This document shows, piece by piece, positions 53,265-62,440 of a stretch of 64,000 nt of DNA. The stretch covers positions 124,001 through 188,000 of the forward strand of contig NZ_CP126963.1 of assembly GCF_002871945.2 (NCBI RefSeq). The letters are read 5' to 3'. Numbering within the stretch: the first letter of the stretch is position 1; every line of letters begins with the position of its first letter. This DNA is from Gleimia hominis. GTDB lineage: Bacteria; Actinomycetota; Actinomycetes; Actinomycetales; Actinomycetaceae. The notes beneath the pieces are model-generated. The model did no database searches and was not told where the DNA came from. It worked only from the letters and a program-made list of their open reading frames with translations. The translations under genes and the position numbers were made by a program.

Positions 53265-54344
53265 ATGCCTGCCTGCGTATTTCATACGCCCTATGCTCTT
53301 GAGCCGGAACGGGTTTCTGCATCAGCTATCCGCCCTATTAAGATGCGTAATGCGTTGGAAGAAGCGGGGTACAAAGTATTTGAGATTACTGGCCACGCGC
53401 GTGAGCGGCGGGCGCGGTTGCGGTATTTGCGTGAGCACATGGATAACGGTTTGCGCATTGATTTTGTTTACAGTGAGAACGCGACGATTCCACCGTCCAT
53501 TACGGAACCGAAGCACCTGCCGGTGTATTTGGGGTTGGATCGGGCAATTTTTCGTTTTTTCCACCAGCAGGGCGTGCCGGTAGGGGTTTTTTACCGCGAT
53601 ATTTATTGGAAGTTCGATTCTTTGTGGCGCAGCCAGGTGGGAGCGTTGGCGTGGCCGCTGACCAAGTTGTATCAGCACGAGGTAGCTACGTATAACAAGT
53701 ATGCGGATGTGGTGTATTTGCCAAGCCGGCGCATGGAAGCGTTTGTGCCTGAGTTGCACGCTACCACCTTGGAGTTACCGCCGGGCGGGCAGCTGCGTGG
53801 AGATGGCCAGGTGCCGGCGCATTTTAATGTTTTTTACACGGGTAGTATTACCGGGCAGTACCGGTTGAAGCCACTTACCCAAGCGGTAGCAGATTTGCCT
53901 GAGGTCCGAGCAACTCTGTGTGTTCCGCGCAATCAGTGGAACGAGCATGGGCATGAGTACCCGGCTTGTGAGCGCATTCAGGTGTCGCATGCGTCTGGCG
54001 ATGGGTTGGACCCGCTATATGATGCTGCGTCTGTTGCGTTCGTGGGGTTGGATTCGCAGTACGGTAGTTTTGCGCAGCCGGTAAAGTTTTATGAGTATTT
54101 GGCTGCGGGTAAGCCGGTGGTTGCGAACACGGGAACACTGGTTGCGGAACTGGTTGAGCAGATGAATGTGGGGTGGGTTGTGAACAATGAAGTGGCTGAT
54201 TTGAAACGGTTGTTGGCCCGCCTGCAGTCTGATCCGCAGGAGGTTAAGGCGGCGACGCAGCGGGTGCTGGCGTTGCGGCACCAGCATACGTGGGTTGCGC
54301 GTGCTCGGCAGGTGGCGCGCGACCTGATGGGAGGGGCAGCATGA
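53265..54344 (+). CDS. Glycosyltransferase of GT-B type
   Basis: 359 residues. The N-terminus MPACVFHTPYALEPERVSAS begins an acceptor-side domain and the C-terminal half has FYTGSITGQYRLKPLTQAV, SVAFVGLDSQYGSFAQPVKF and KFYEYLAAGKPVVANTG, which resemble the donor-binding end of GT4 enzymes. Catalytic details cannot be fixed from sequence. Its stop overlaps the start of the next GT4 gene (ATGA). It starts the operon 53265-57503 after a 93-nt gap. Confidence 0.82.
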   Translation: MPACVFHTPYALEPERVSASAIRPIKMRNALEEAGYKVFEITGHARERRARLRYLREHMDNGLRIDFVYSENATIPPSITEPKHLPVYLGLDRAIFRFFHQQGVPVGVFYRDIYWKFDSLWRSQVGALAWPLTKLYQHEVATYNKYADVVYLPSRRMEAFVPELHATTLELPPGGQLRGDGQVPAHFNVFYTGSITGQYRLKPLTQAVADLPEVRATLCVPRNQWNEHGHEYPACERIQVSHASGDGLDPLYDAASVAFVGLDSQYGSFAQPVKFYEYLAAGKPVVANTGTLVAELVEQMNVGWVVNNEVADLKRLLARLQSDPQEVKAATQRVLALRHQHTWVARARQVARDLMGGAA

Positions 54345-55477
54345 TCGCTTACGTGGCTTCGCGGATTTTTATGCCAGAACCAGCAGCAGCGTCGTTTCGA
54401 CTAAAAGCCTTAGCTGACGCCTTGTCAGAAAAATGTGTTACGCGGGTTTTAACCACCAGAACTGAATCTGAAGCCGAGGAACAGGCTTTTGACGCGAGCG
54501 TCCCCTTCGAGGTCAAACGTTTCCCAGTTTTGCGCGATAAGACGGGTTACGTGCGCGGGTACCTGCAGTACATGTCGTTCGACATTCCACTGTTTTTCCG
54601 CCTTCTGGGCCTCCCCTCGGATGCCGTGGTGGTAAATGAGCCGCCACCAACCACGGGGGTGGTTACCGCTGCCGCTGCGCTTTTGAAGCGCTTCCGGCAC
54701 GTGTATTACGCGGCAGATATTTGGTCTGACGCTTCCGAGTCCACCGGGGTGCCACCGATTGTGGTGCGCGCGGTTCGGGCAATGGAATCTTTCGCGATGC
54801 GACGGGCAGATGCAGTAATCGCGGTGAGTGATGGCGTGGCCCAGCGTTGCCGTGAACTGGGGGCAAAGCGGGTTGTAGTGGTCCCCAACGGGGTGGATAC
54901 GCAGGTATTAACTCCCGAGGGGCCGTGCGGGCCTGTGGACGGCGAGTACTTTATTTACGCTGGCACCACCTCGGAGTGGCAGGGGGCTGACGTTTTTATT
55001 CGTGCTGTACGTAAGGTGTGGGAGACTGCTCCGCAAACAAAGGTTGTTTTTGTGGGGCAGGGAGCAGACTGGCAGCATTTGCAAGAGGTGGCTGACGGGG
55101 ATGAGCGCATCATTTTCCGTGATCTCATGCCGCCGCAGGAAGTGGCGAAGTACTACCGTGGGGCAGTGGGGAACCTAGCGTCTATTAAACCCGGTTTAGG
55201 CTACGATTTTGCGTATCCGACTAAGATTTTGGCGGGTTTGGCATGCGGCACTCCCGTTGTGTACGCCGGCCCGGGCCCTGCCGTAGATGATATTGGCCAG
55301 TATGATTTGGGGGTTGCGTGCGCCCATGACGTTGAGGCTGTTGCCGATGCAATGCTGCAGGTGATGAATGGTCAGCTAGACCGGTCTCGGTTACATCGGT
55401 GGGTGGTGGAACATCGCTCTACGAAGAAGACGGGGTTGGATGCCGCGAAGGTCGTTTTGGAGGCGATGAATGGCTGA
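54341..55477 (+). CDS. Family 4 glycosyltransferase (GT-B)
   Basis: 378 residues from the ATG at 54341 (GGGGCAGC upstream); the frame extends 17 codons earlier in overlap with the previous gene. GT4 features: IAYVASRIFMPEPAAASFRL, VVVPNGVDTQVL, YAGTTSEWQGADVFIRAV and a donor region DFAYPTKILAGLACGTPVVY. Overlaps both neighbours (4 nt before, 8 nt after), so translation is coupled. Substrates unknown. Confidence 0.92.
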   Translation: MIAYVASRIFMPEPAAASFRLKALADALSEKCVTRVLTTRTESEAEEQAFDASVPFEVKRFPVLRDKTGYVRGYLQYMSFDIPLFFRLLGLPSDAVVVNEPPPTTGVVTAAAALLKRFRHVYYAADIWSDASESTGVPPIVVRAVRAMESFAMRRADAVIAVSDGVAQRCRELGAKRVVVVPNGVDTQVLTPEGPCGPVDGEYFIYAGTTSEWQGADVFIRAVRKVWETAPQTKVVFVGQGADWQHLQEVADGDERIIFRDLMPPQEVAKYYRGAVGNLASIKPGLGYDFAYPTKILAGLACGTPVVYAGPGPAVDDIGQYDLGVACAHDVEAVADAMLQVMNGQLDRSRLHRWVVEHRSTKKTGLDAAKVVLEAMNG

Positions 55478-57503
55478 GTTGGGCACACTGCTGTGGCTAT
55501 CGGTTCTTGCAGTGGCGGTAGCGTTCCTACCCGGTGCCCTGTGTGTAAGACTGCTGGGGTTGCGTGGCTTGAGCATGTGGGCGGTAGCGCCGGCGTGGAC
55601 CGCGGGGCTAACGACCGCGGCCTCACTGGCATTCTCGTTCCTTTCTATCCGCTGGTCACCGGTGTCTTTCGCAGTGTTTTTTGCCGTATCCGTGGTGCTG
55701 TGCGGGGCTTTGGGGCTGCTGGTACTCGGGCGTGAGCGGGTGGTACACGGTGCTTTTGCCGGGCACGTGTATGTGCGGATGAGTAGGCGCGACAAGGTAT
55801 TGTTGACCGCCTTTATTGTGGTGGCGGCGCTATTGATGTGGGTGCCGATCACGTTTGCTTCCGGGCTGGATTTACCACCGCAGCAGAATGATCCGATTTA
55901 CCACATGTCGGCTGCGCAAGGCATTCTTAACACGGGGGATGCTTCGCCCCTAACCGCGTTCCGTTCCATGTACGGCCTGGGTAGGGCTGCAGCGATTTAC
56001 CCGGCGGTTTGGCATCAGTTGACGGCGTTGATAGCTACGCCTTCGACGGTGGTGTTGGCTTCGAAAGCAGTGCTTTTGGCCGTGTGCCTCATCTGGCTGG
56101 TGACGATGGCTTCGTTAGCACAGGTGGGGCTGCCCCGGTTGTGGGGGGCGCCGTTTTACGTGGTGGGCCTCGCGTCGATTTTGCCGGTGTTTCCCGTGTA
56201 CTTCTTGGTTACTACCGCGCGGTGGCCGAACGCGTTGGGGCTGGCGATTGTGCCGGGGTTAATTGCGTTTGCGTTAACGTTTTTTAGGGCAATTCGCAGG
56301 CCTGAGGATGATCCGAGCCACCACGTACGCGTGTTAATAATTCAAGGTTTGCTGCTGGTGCTAGCGGTTGCGGGTGCGACCGCCGCGTATCCCGCTACGT
56401 TCTTCGCGTTGACGGTCACGTTGTCTGCAGGCGTGCTGGTGGGGAATGCGCGCGTTTGGTTTACGTCTTGGACGTTTAAGCAAAAGATTGTGCGTTCGTC
56501 TGCGATTGTGATCGGATTGCTGGCGGTGCTCATTGTGCCACTGATGAACACGAGTATTTCGAACATGCTGGAGTATAGCCAGAGCGTGGATTGGCACAAT
56601 CCGATTTTTAAACTGTGGTCAGCAGTGTCGTTCTTTCCCCGTGGAGGCGGCGGGATCGTCCTCAAGCTGGTTTTGCTGGTAATGGGGGCCGCGATTTTGC
56701 TGGGGGTAGTGCTTGCTTGGCGCGCGGGTTACCTCAGGTGGCTTTCGGTGTCTTGGGCGATACTCACGTTGCTGCTGCTCAGCACCATGTTCCCTCTGGG
56801 AATCATCTCTATGTACGCCAGCGTGTTCTACGCGTCCACCTACCGGGTTATGCCGATTCTAGCGATCCCATGTTTGCTGTTAGCGGCGCTCACTGTGCAC
56901 CTGGTTGTTACTGGCAGAGTGGGTGATGGGAAGCTGAGCCGGGCTGTGCGAAGGCGCGTGCAGTTTTCCCCTAAGAAGCCGGTTATTGTGGCTACCTGCG
57001 TGCTCATGTTGCTGGGAGCGGGGTTGCATGCACCGAACCGCGTGGCGGATGCGCACACGCTGTACGAACCGGGGCCGGATGATTTGTATGATCTGGCGGA
57101 TGCGTCTGAGCTGGCGATGATTAAACGGGTTCCCGCTGAGGTGGAACCTGGGTACAAGGTACTGGGGGAGCCATCTAATGGTTCTGTGCTGCTGTATCCG
57201 ATGGAGAACGTGCCCGTGGTTTATAAGCAGTTGGAGTACTGGTCGGTCTCCCAGCCGGATGAGGAGAACATGTATTTGGCGAACAATTTCTGGCGGATCC
57301 ACACGGATCCTCGGGTTTGCCATATTTTGAAGAAGTACAAGATCCGCTACTTCTACTCAGATAAGATGAGGCGATTCCCCGTCCCCTCCCAGCTGCGGCG
57401 CGGACCTGGAATGTACAACGTTGACCTGTCCAAAGGCTTCACTTTGTTGGATGAGGGTGGGAGCGCTAAGTTCTGGCAGATTGATGCGTGCGGCCGCTGG
57501 TAG
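55470..57503 (+). CDS. 677-aa polytopic membrane protein, DUF6541-like (copy 1)
   Basis: 677 residues with about ten or more membrane segments, then a soluble C-terminal domain (about 530-677). The first large outside loop holds LPPQQNDPIYHMSAAQGIL, with a conserved Asp and His also present in the second copy (60282). The C-terminal part carries SELAMIKRV, GSVLLYPM and CHILKKYKIRYFYSD, also shared. Such proteins are common in actinobacterial wall-polysaccharide loci. A GT-C-type glycosyltransferase or polymerase role using polyprenyl-linked sugar is plausible, but no enzymatic assignment is established here. It overlaps the preceding GT4 gene by 8 nt. Confidence 0.8.
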   Translation: MAELGTLLWLSVLAVAVAFLPGALCVRLLGLRGLSMWAVAPAWTAGLTTAASLAFSFLSIRWSPVSFAVFFAVSVVLCGALGLLVLGRERVVHGAFAGHVYVRMSRRDKVLLTAFIVVAALLMWVPITFASGLDLPPQQNDPIYHMSAAQGILNTGDASPLTAFRSMYGLGRAAAIYPAVWHQLTALIATPSTVVLASKAVLLAVCLIWLVTMASLAQVGLPRLWGAPFYVVGLASILPVFPVYFLVTTARWPNALGLAIVPGLIAFALTFFRAIRRPEDDPSHHVRVLIIQGLLLVLAVAGATAAYPATFFALTVTLSAGVLVGNARVWFTSWTFKQKIVRSSAIVIGLLAVLIVPLMNTSISNMLEYSQSVDWHNPIFKLWSAVSFFPRGGGGIVLKLVLLVMGAAILLGVVLAWRAGYLRWLSVSWAILTLLLLSTMFPLGIISMYASVFYASTYRVMPILAIPCLLLAALTVHLVVTGRVGDGKLSRAVRRRVQFSPKKPVIVATCVLMLLGAGLHAPNRVADAHTLYEPGPDDLYDLADASELAMIKRVPAEVEPGYKVLGEPSNGSVLLYPMENVPVVYKQLEYWSVSQPDEENMYLANNFWRIHTDPRVCHILKKYKIRYFYSDKMRRFPVPSQLRRGPGMYNVDLSKGFTLLDEGGSAKFWQIDACGRW

Positions 57504-57578
57504 CGCTAATGCGGTCTCCAATGGGAGCCCCAGCATTGCCGGTGGGAGAGTTTCCGAACGCGCAAGCTGGGAAAGGGG

Positions 57579-58643
57579 TTACTGCTGCGCGAGGAGTGTT
57601 TCGATAACTTTCTGTGCAGCACTGCCGTCCCCGTAGGGGGCAACATCCGTGTACGTGGGGCGTGGGCGCATTGCTGCGGACACGAGGTCGTCACCGGGGT
57701 TAACCAGCACGTTCCACCCCAGCTCAACAGTTTCTACCCACTCGGTTTCCGTGCGCACAGTTGTGCATGGAGTTCGCAGTAAGAACGCTTCTTTCTGCAG
57801 GCCGCCGGAATCCGTGATCACCCCGCGTGCATGCAGGCACGACGCCACCAGATCGGGGTACGCCAACGGGGGGTGGGAAAGCAAGTGCCCACGTTTAAGC
57901 GCCAGCCCATGTTCTTTCGCCTTCGCAACCAGCCGCGGGTGGGCCAACAAAACAACCGGTGCATCCACCCGGGCCAGCGACTCTAACACGGCGTCCAACT
58001 GCTCTTTCGAATCCGTGTTGGCAGGCCGGTGAATCGTCGCTAGGAAGTACTCTCCCTCCGAGAAACCGAACTTCTCCATAATTGGTGAGGGCCGGTGCGC
58101 CACCGAATCGCGCGTTTCAAACAACACGTCCGTCATCACATCGCCCACCACTTTAGTGCGAGCTGCTAGCCCCTCAGACGCTAAATGCTGCGCAGCCACC
58201 TCAGTGGGCGCCAAAAGTAAATCGGAACAGTGGTCAGTAACCACGCGGTTAATCTCCTCGGGCATATCCCGGTTAAAAGACCGCAAACCGGCCTCAAGGT
58301 GCGCAACCTTAAAATGCAATTTAACGGCGGAAAGGGAAGCCGCTAACGTTGAGTTCGTATCCCCGTACACCAACACCCAGTCGGGCCGGTGCTTTTCTAA
58401 AATGTCGTCCAGCGCCGCCAGCATCGCGCCCGTCTGCTTGCCGTGCGAACCAGACCCAACGCCCAGGTGCTCATCGGGCTTAGGGATCCCCAGATCCTCA
58501 AAGAAAACATCTGAAAGCATCGGATCGTAGTGCTGACCCGTGTGAACCACCGTGTGCTCAACACCCGCAGCCGCAGCCGCATGCGCAATCGGAGCTAACT
58601 TCACAAACTGAGGGCGCGCCCCCACGACAGACATAAGCTTCAT
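57579..58643 (-). CDS. UDP-N-acetylhexosamine 2-epimerase, WbpI/WecB family
   Basis: 354 residues. The GT-B-like non-hydrolysing epimerase fold has MSVVGARPQFVKLAPIAHA, HTGQHYDPMLSDVFFEDLG, GSGSHGKQTGAML, LVYGDTNSTLA and HLEAGLRSFNRDMPEEINR. The GARPQF start and RSFNR segment are closer to WbpI, which epimerises UDP-GlcNAc3NAcA, than to the GTRPE start of Escherichia coli WecB. That fits the other Wbp-type genes in the locus. It is transcribed opposite to the dehydrogenase gene across 191 nt. Substrate choice between UDP-GlcNAc and the diacetamido uronate needs assay. Confidence 0.9.
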   Translation of the reverse strand: MKLMSVVGARPQFVKLAPIAHAAAAAGVEHTVVHTGQHYDPMLSDVFFEDLGIPKPDEHLGVGSGSHGKQTGAMLAALDDILEKHRPDWVLVYGDTNSTLAASLSAVKLHFKVAHLEAGLRSFNRDMPEEINRVVTDHCSDLLLAPTEVAAQHLASEGLAARTKVVGDVMTDVLFETRDSVAHRPSPIMEKFGFSEGEYFLATIHRPANTDSKEQLDAVLESLARVDAPVVLLAHPRLVAKAKEHGLALKRGHLLSHPPLAYPDLVASCLHARGVITDSGGLQKEAFLLRTPCTTVRTETEWVETVELGWNVLVNPGDDLVSAAMRPRPTYTDVAPYGDGSAAQKVIETLLAQQ

Positions 58644-58778
58644 GACTACTAGTTTACACAGCGCAAGAAACAGGCCTGCACGCTACTCAAACCGCACCCG
58701 GGCACGACTGAACAGTAATGCCCCGCAACCTAGTCGCAACCATCAATAGGGGGTCTGGTTCGCGGTTGCACAGCCATT

Positions 58779-58784
58779 TATAAT
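58779..58784 (+). promoter_or_regulatory. -10 box of the UDP-sugar dehydrogenase gene
   Basis: Perfect TATAAT (58779-58784), 50 nt before the ATG at 58835. A weak -35-like CTGGTT (58755-58760) lies 18 nt upstream. Confidence 0.5.
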
Positions 58785-58834
58785 ATTGGAAGCTGTAGAA
58801 TCGATTCAGCACATGAACGATCGGAAGGGTATCA

Positions 58835-60154
58835 ATGCGCGTAGCAGTAGTTGCAATGGGGAAAATCGGCTTACCACTAGCCGTTCAGTTCGCAGAAAGT
58901 GGCCAAGAAGTCATCGGTGTGGATGTGAACCAGAAAACCGTCGACACCATTAACGAAGGTAAAGAACCCTTTCCTGGGGAAGCGCACCTGGCAGAAAAAC
59001 TAGCGCAACTAGTTCCCGCAGGAAAACTGCGCGCAACCACTGACTACGCGGAGGCGATCCCAGACGCAGACGCGGTCGTTATCGTAGTGCCCCTGTTCGT
59101 CAACGACGAAACGTGGGAACCAGACTTCAAGTGGATGGACGCAGCCACGAAATCACTGGCTGAACACCTCACGGCAAACACCCTCATCTCATACGAAACC
59201 ACCCTGCCTGTCGGCACCACGCGGGGACGCTGGAAACCGATGATAGAAGAAATCTCAGGTCTCAAAGAAGGCAGCGATTTCCACCTCGTGTTCTCACCCG
59301 AACGCGTACTCACCGGCCGCGTCTTCCAAGATCTGCGCCGCTACCCGAAACTGATTGGCGCACTCACAGAAGAAGGCGCAAAACGCGCGCACGAGTTCTA
59401 CGAAACCGTGCTCACCTTCGATGAGCGCCCCGACCTACCGCGCGAAAACGGGGTGTGGGACCTGGGGACAGCAGAAGCATCCGAAATGGCTAAGCTTGCC
59501 GAAACCACTTACCGCGATGTGAACATCGGGTTAGCGAACCAGTTCGCAGTTTACGCGGACAAAGTAGGGCTCGACGTGAACGCGGTGATCGATGCGTGCA
59601 ACTCGCAACCTTACTCGCACATCCACCGCCCTGGCATCGCCGTCGGTGGACACTGCATCCCCGTGTACCCGCGGCTGTACCTATCAACCGACCCCGACGC
59701 CTCCGTAGTCCGCACCGCCCGCACGTTCAACGCTGGCATGCCCGCCTACGTGGTGGGGCGTGTAGAAGAGCTCCTCGGTGACCTCAAAGGGCAAACCGTG
59801 GCTGTACTCGGTGCCTCCTACCGCGGCGGCGTAAAAGAAACCGCGTTCTCCGGTGTTTTTGAAACCGTGAACCAACTGCGTGAACGCGGCGCGAAGGTAC
59901 TGGTGCACGACCCCATGTGGACCGACGAAGAACTAGCCGGTTTCGGTTGGGACGCCTACCACCTGGGAGAGGAAGTCACTGCCGCGATCGTGCAAGCCGA
60001 CCACGCGGAATACAAAACCCTCAAACCCAGCGACCTGCCGGGCATTAAACTACTTTTCGACGGCCGCCGCGTAACCGACCCGCAACTGTGGCAAGGTACG
60101 CCACGCATCGTGATCGGTGACCGCGTCCCAGAAGAAACTGGCCACCAGGCGTAA
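58835..60154 (+). CDS. UDP-N-acetylglucosamine 6-dehydrogenase-like protein (WbpA/WecC family)
   Basis: 439 residues. The NAD fold begins MRVAVVAMGKIGLPLAVQFA (less canonical than GxGYIG). The catalytic Cys is C274 in IAVGGHCIPVYPRL, and FSPERVLTGRVFQDL, AEASEMAKLAETTYRDVNI and VLGASYRGGVKETAFS are family motifs. It oxidises the C6 alcohol of a UDP-sugar to the acid. In combination with the WbpB/E/D/I-type genes, UDP-GlcNAc is the likely substrate, giving UDP-GlcNAcA; UDP-ManNAc (WecC role) is the alternative. GATCGGAAGGG precedes the ATG. Confidence 0.92.
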   Translation: MRVAVVAMGKIGLPLAVQFAESGQEVIGVDVNQKTVDTINEGKEPFPGEAHLAEKLAQLVPAGKLRATTDYAEAIPDADAVVIVVPLFVNDETWEPDFKWMDAATKSLAEHLTANTLISYETTLPVGTTRGRWKPMIEEISGLKEGSDFHLVFSPERVLTGRVFQDLRRYPKLIGALTEEGAKRAHEFYETVLTFDERPDLPRENGVWDLGTAEASEMAKLAETTYRDVNIGLANQFAVYADKVGLDVNAVIDACNSQPYSHIHRPGIAVGGHCIPVYPRLYLSTDPDASVVRTARTFNAGMPAYVVGRVEELLGDLKGQTVAVLGASYRGGVKETAFSGVFETVNQLRERGAKVLVHDPMWTDEELAGFGWDAYHLGEEVTAAIVQADHAEYKTLKPSDLPGIKLLFDGRRVTDPQLWQGTPRIVIGDRVPEETGHQA

Positions 60155-60281
60155 CCCAAAGCCCGCGCAGCACAAACCCAGGTGGGCGAGCCCTGTCAGC
60201 AGACACTGAGCTGCAACAGCTGGCACACCATCCGCGCCACTGGCTGCGCGGGACACAAAACGGCGCTGAGGATACAAAAGA

Positions 60282-62315
60282 ATGCTGAACTGGTTTTCCC
60301 TGATACTGCCATTTTTCTTGGCGCTCGTAGTGATTTACGTGCCGGGCGTGATGCTCCTATCCGCGCTCGGCACGCGCCGCTTCAACATGTGGGCATTCGC
60401 TCCCGCCGTGTCGATCGCGTGGGTTGCGGGCCTGGCGGTCGCGTTGCCCCTCTTAGACCTACAGTTTTCGTGGCCCCCACTAGTTATCGCCACGCTGGCT
60501 GCGTTCGCTGTCCTACATTTCCTGCGGTATATCTTCTTGAGGTTCTTCGCGACCCGGCTGATTTCTCGCCAACCTCAGTCTGGTGAACTCCGCGCTGCGA
60601 GTGACTTCCAGTTGGAGACCGGTAGCGCAAGCAAGCGGCCGCGGATCGGCCCGGCCGTATGGGGGACGCTAATCAGCTTCCCATTCGCACTCGGAGCATT
60701 CATCGCCGGAATTAAAGACCCGCATCTGCCACCGCAAACTTGGGACGGCATCTTCCACCTGTCCGCAATCCGGTGGATCCTCGAGTCCGGCAACGGATCC
60801 ACCCGCAACCTCGCCGCCGTGGCAACCATGCTGCAAGAAAACCAGTCCGTCCGCGGCGGCCTCTACCCAGCTGCGTTCCACGACATCGCCGCCCTCATCA
60901 CCCCGGGCACAGACGTGATCGTCGCAGCAAACGCCCTGTCGCTCATCACCTGCGCGGTCATCTGGCCGATGGCAGCCGCATGCCTCGCGGCGGTACTCGC
61001 ACCCGGCCGACGGTTCGTACCGGTTGCCGTGGCGCTCGCGGCAACCACGTACTCCACCTTCCCAGAGCTCACCGCCACGCGCGGTACCCTCTGGCCCCTC
61101 ACCCTGTCGTACGCACTCCTGCCGCTCCTACTGGCGGGCTTAGTACAGCTGTTCCTTGCCGCGCCCCCACGTGCGCTGCGTGTGCGTACAGCTGCCCTGT
61201 GCCTCGTCGTCACGCTTGCGATTGGCCTGGCCCACCCGCAGGGCGTGCTGGCAGCGATCGTGCCACTCGTGTTCCTCATGCTATTTGGGACGTTCAAAAT
61301 CTTGAGGAACTGGCGGCTCTACCACGCGGGTCAATACCTGGTGCTGGGGCTGTGCCTGCTGGGAACAGTCGGGGGGATAGCGCTGATCTACCGGATGCGC
61401 CTGTGGGAATGGTTTGCCGAATGGGAATCGCAGCGCATCGTTGAAGGTAATGCGCTGCGCGAACTGGTGAAACTGGGGCTAGACGTGCAAAGCCCCTACC
61501 GGATCCCGGCGGTTGCGCTGGGAATTGTGCTGCTCGTTGGCATGGTGGTGTGCGTGCGGCGGTTGCAAACCCTGTGGCTCGTGGCCGCGTGGATTGTGTT
61601 CGCCTGGGTATACATCGCGTTGCAAACAGACCAGCTGCCCGGCTACCAACTGGCCGCTTTCTGGTACTACGACCAAGCGCGCCTGGGGGGAATACTCCCG
61701 ATTTTCGGTGCCGTTATGGCTGGGATCGGGTTAGACGCGCTGCGGCACGTTGGTAAACCCCGGTTCGGGGCGCGTGCGCGCCAGTGGGGGGCGGTTACCA
61801 CCACAGTCGTGTTTATAATCGCTTCGCTCGGCCTGGGCGTGGCGGAGGCGCAGGCGAAATTTGCGCAGTTCTACCAGTACAAACCCGGGGTGGGGCCAAA
61901 CTCGCTGGTGAGCGCAGATGAGATCCAGATGATTAAACGCCTGGGCAACAAACTCCAACCCGGTGGCGTGGTTATAGGGGACCCGCGGGCAGGCACTACA
62001 TTGGTGTACGCACTAACGGGCCAACCCGTGTTGTTCCGTCACCTGGATGGCGCGTGGCAGTACCCGCAGTACTACATCGGCCAGTACTTCGACAAGTTCG
62101 GTCACGACGCCCCCCTGTGCGAGCGGATTGCGCAGCACAAGATCAAGTACGTGTACGCCGACAGCTCACACTACTGGATTGGGAAGCAATCCGACGGGCA
62201 ATTCGACGGGCTAGCCAAGTTCAAACCCGAAGCGTTCCCCGATGCCCTCAAGCTAATAGACAAGGCCGACGGGGCTCGCGTGTTCGAAATCAAAAACTGC
62301 CCCGTCCATAAATAA
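60282..62315 (+). CDS. 677-aa polytopic membrane protein, DUF6541-like (copy 2)
   Basis: Also 677 residues and paralogous to the protein at 55470: same length, N-terminal VPGVMLLSALGTRRFNMWAF corresponding to LPGALCVRLLGLRGLSMWAV, outside-loop segment PQTWDGIFHLSAIRWIL with the shared Asp/His, and C-terminal EIQMIKRLG, GTTLVYAL and CERIAQHKIKYVYAD. About ten or more membrane segments. Both copies are in glycan operons but are well diverged, so they may handle different acceptors. Function as GT-C-like transferase or polymerase is inference. It follows the dehydrogenase after 127 nt. Confidence 0.8.
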   Translation: MLNWFSLILPFFLALVVIYVPGVMLLSALGTRRFNMWAFAPAVSIAWVAGLAVALPLLDLQFSWPPLVIATLAAFAVLHFLRYIFLRFFATRLISRQPQSGELRAASDFQLETGSASKRPRIGPAVWGTLISFPFALGAFIAGIKDPHLPPQTWDGIFHLSAIRWILESGNGSTRNLAAVATMLQENQSVRGGLYPAAFHDIAALITPGTDVIVAANALSLITCAVIWPMAAACLAAVLAPGRRFVPVAVALAATTYSTFPELTATRGTLWPLTLSYALLPLLLAGLVQLFLAAPPRALRVRTAALCLVVTLAIGLAHPQGVLAAIVPLVFLMLFGTFKILRNWRLYHAGQYLVLGLCLLGTVGGIALIYRMRLWEWFAEWESQRIVEGNALRELVKLGLDVQSPYRIPAVALGIVLLVGMVVCVRRLQTLWLVAAWIVFAWVYIALQTDQLPGYQLAAFWYYDQARLGGILPIFGAVMAGIGLDALRHVGKPRFGARARQWGAVTTTVVFIIASLGLGVAEAQAKFAQFYQYKPGVGPNSLVSADEIQMIKRLGNKLQPGGVVIGDPRAGTTLVYALTGQPVLFRHLDGAWQYPQYYIGQYFDKFGHDAPLCERIAQHKIKYVYADSSHYWIGKQSDGQFDGLAKFKPEAFPDALKLIDKADGARVFEIKNCPVHK

Positions 62316-62440
62316 CGCGCAAAAAAGTACGTAATGCGGGCGCGGGTACATGTAATGCCAGAATATGTGCGGAACAGGGGGAGCGGCGCTCTATGCAAGT
62401 GGGGCACGAGAACGCGCGCGTATCACCGAGGCCAAGCGGC

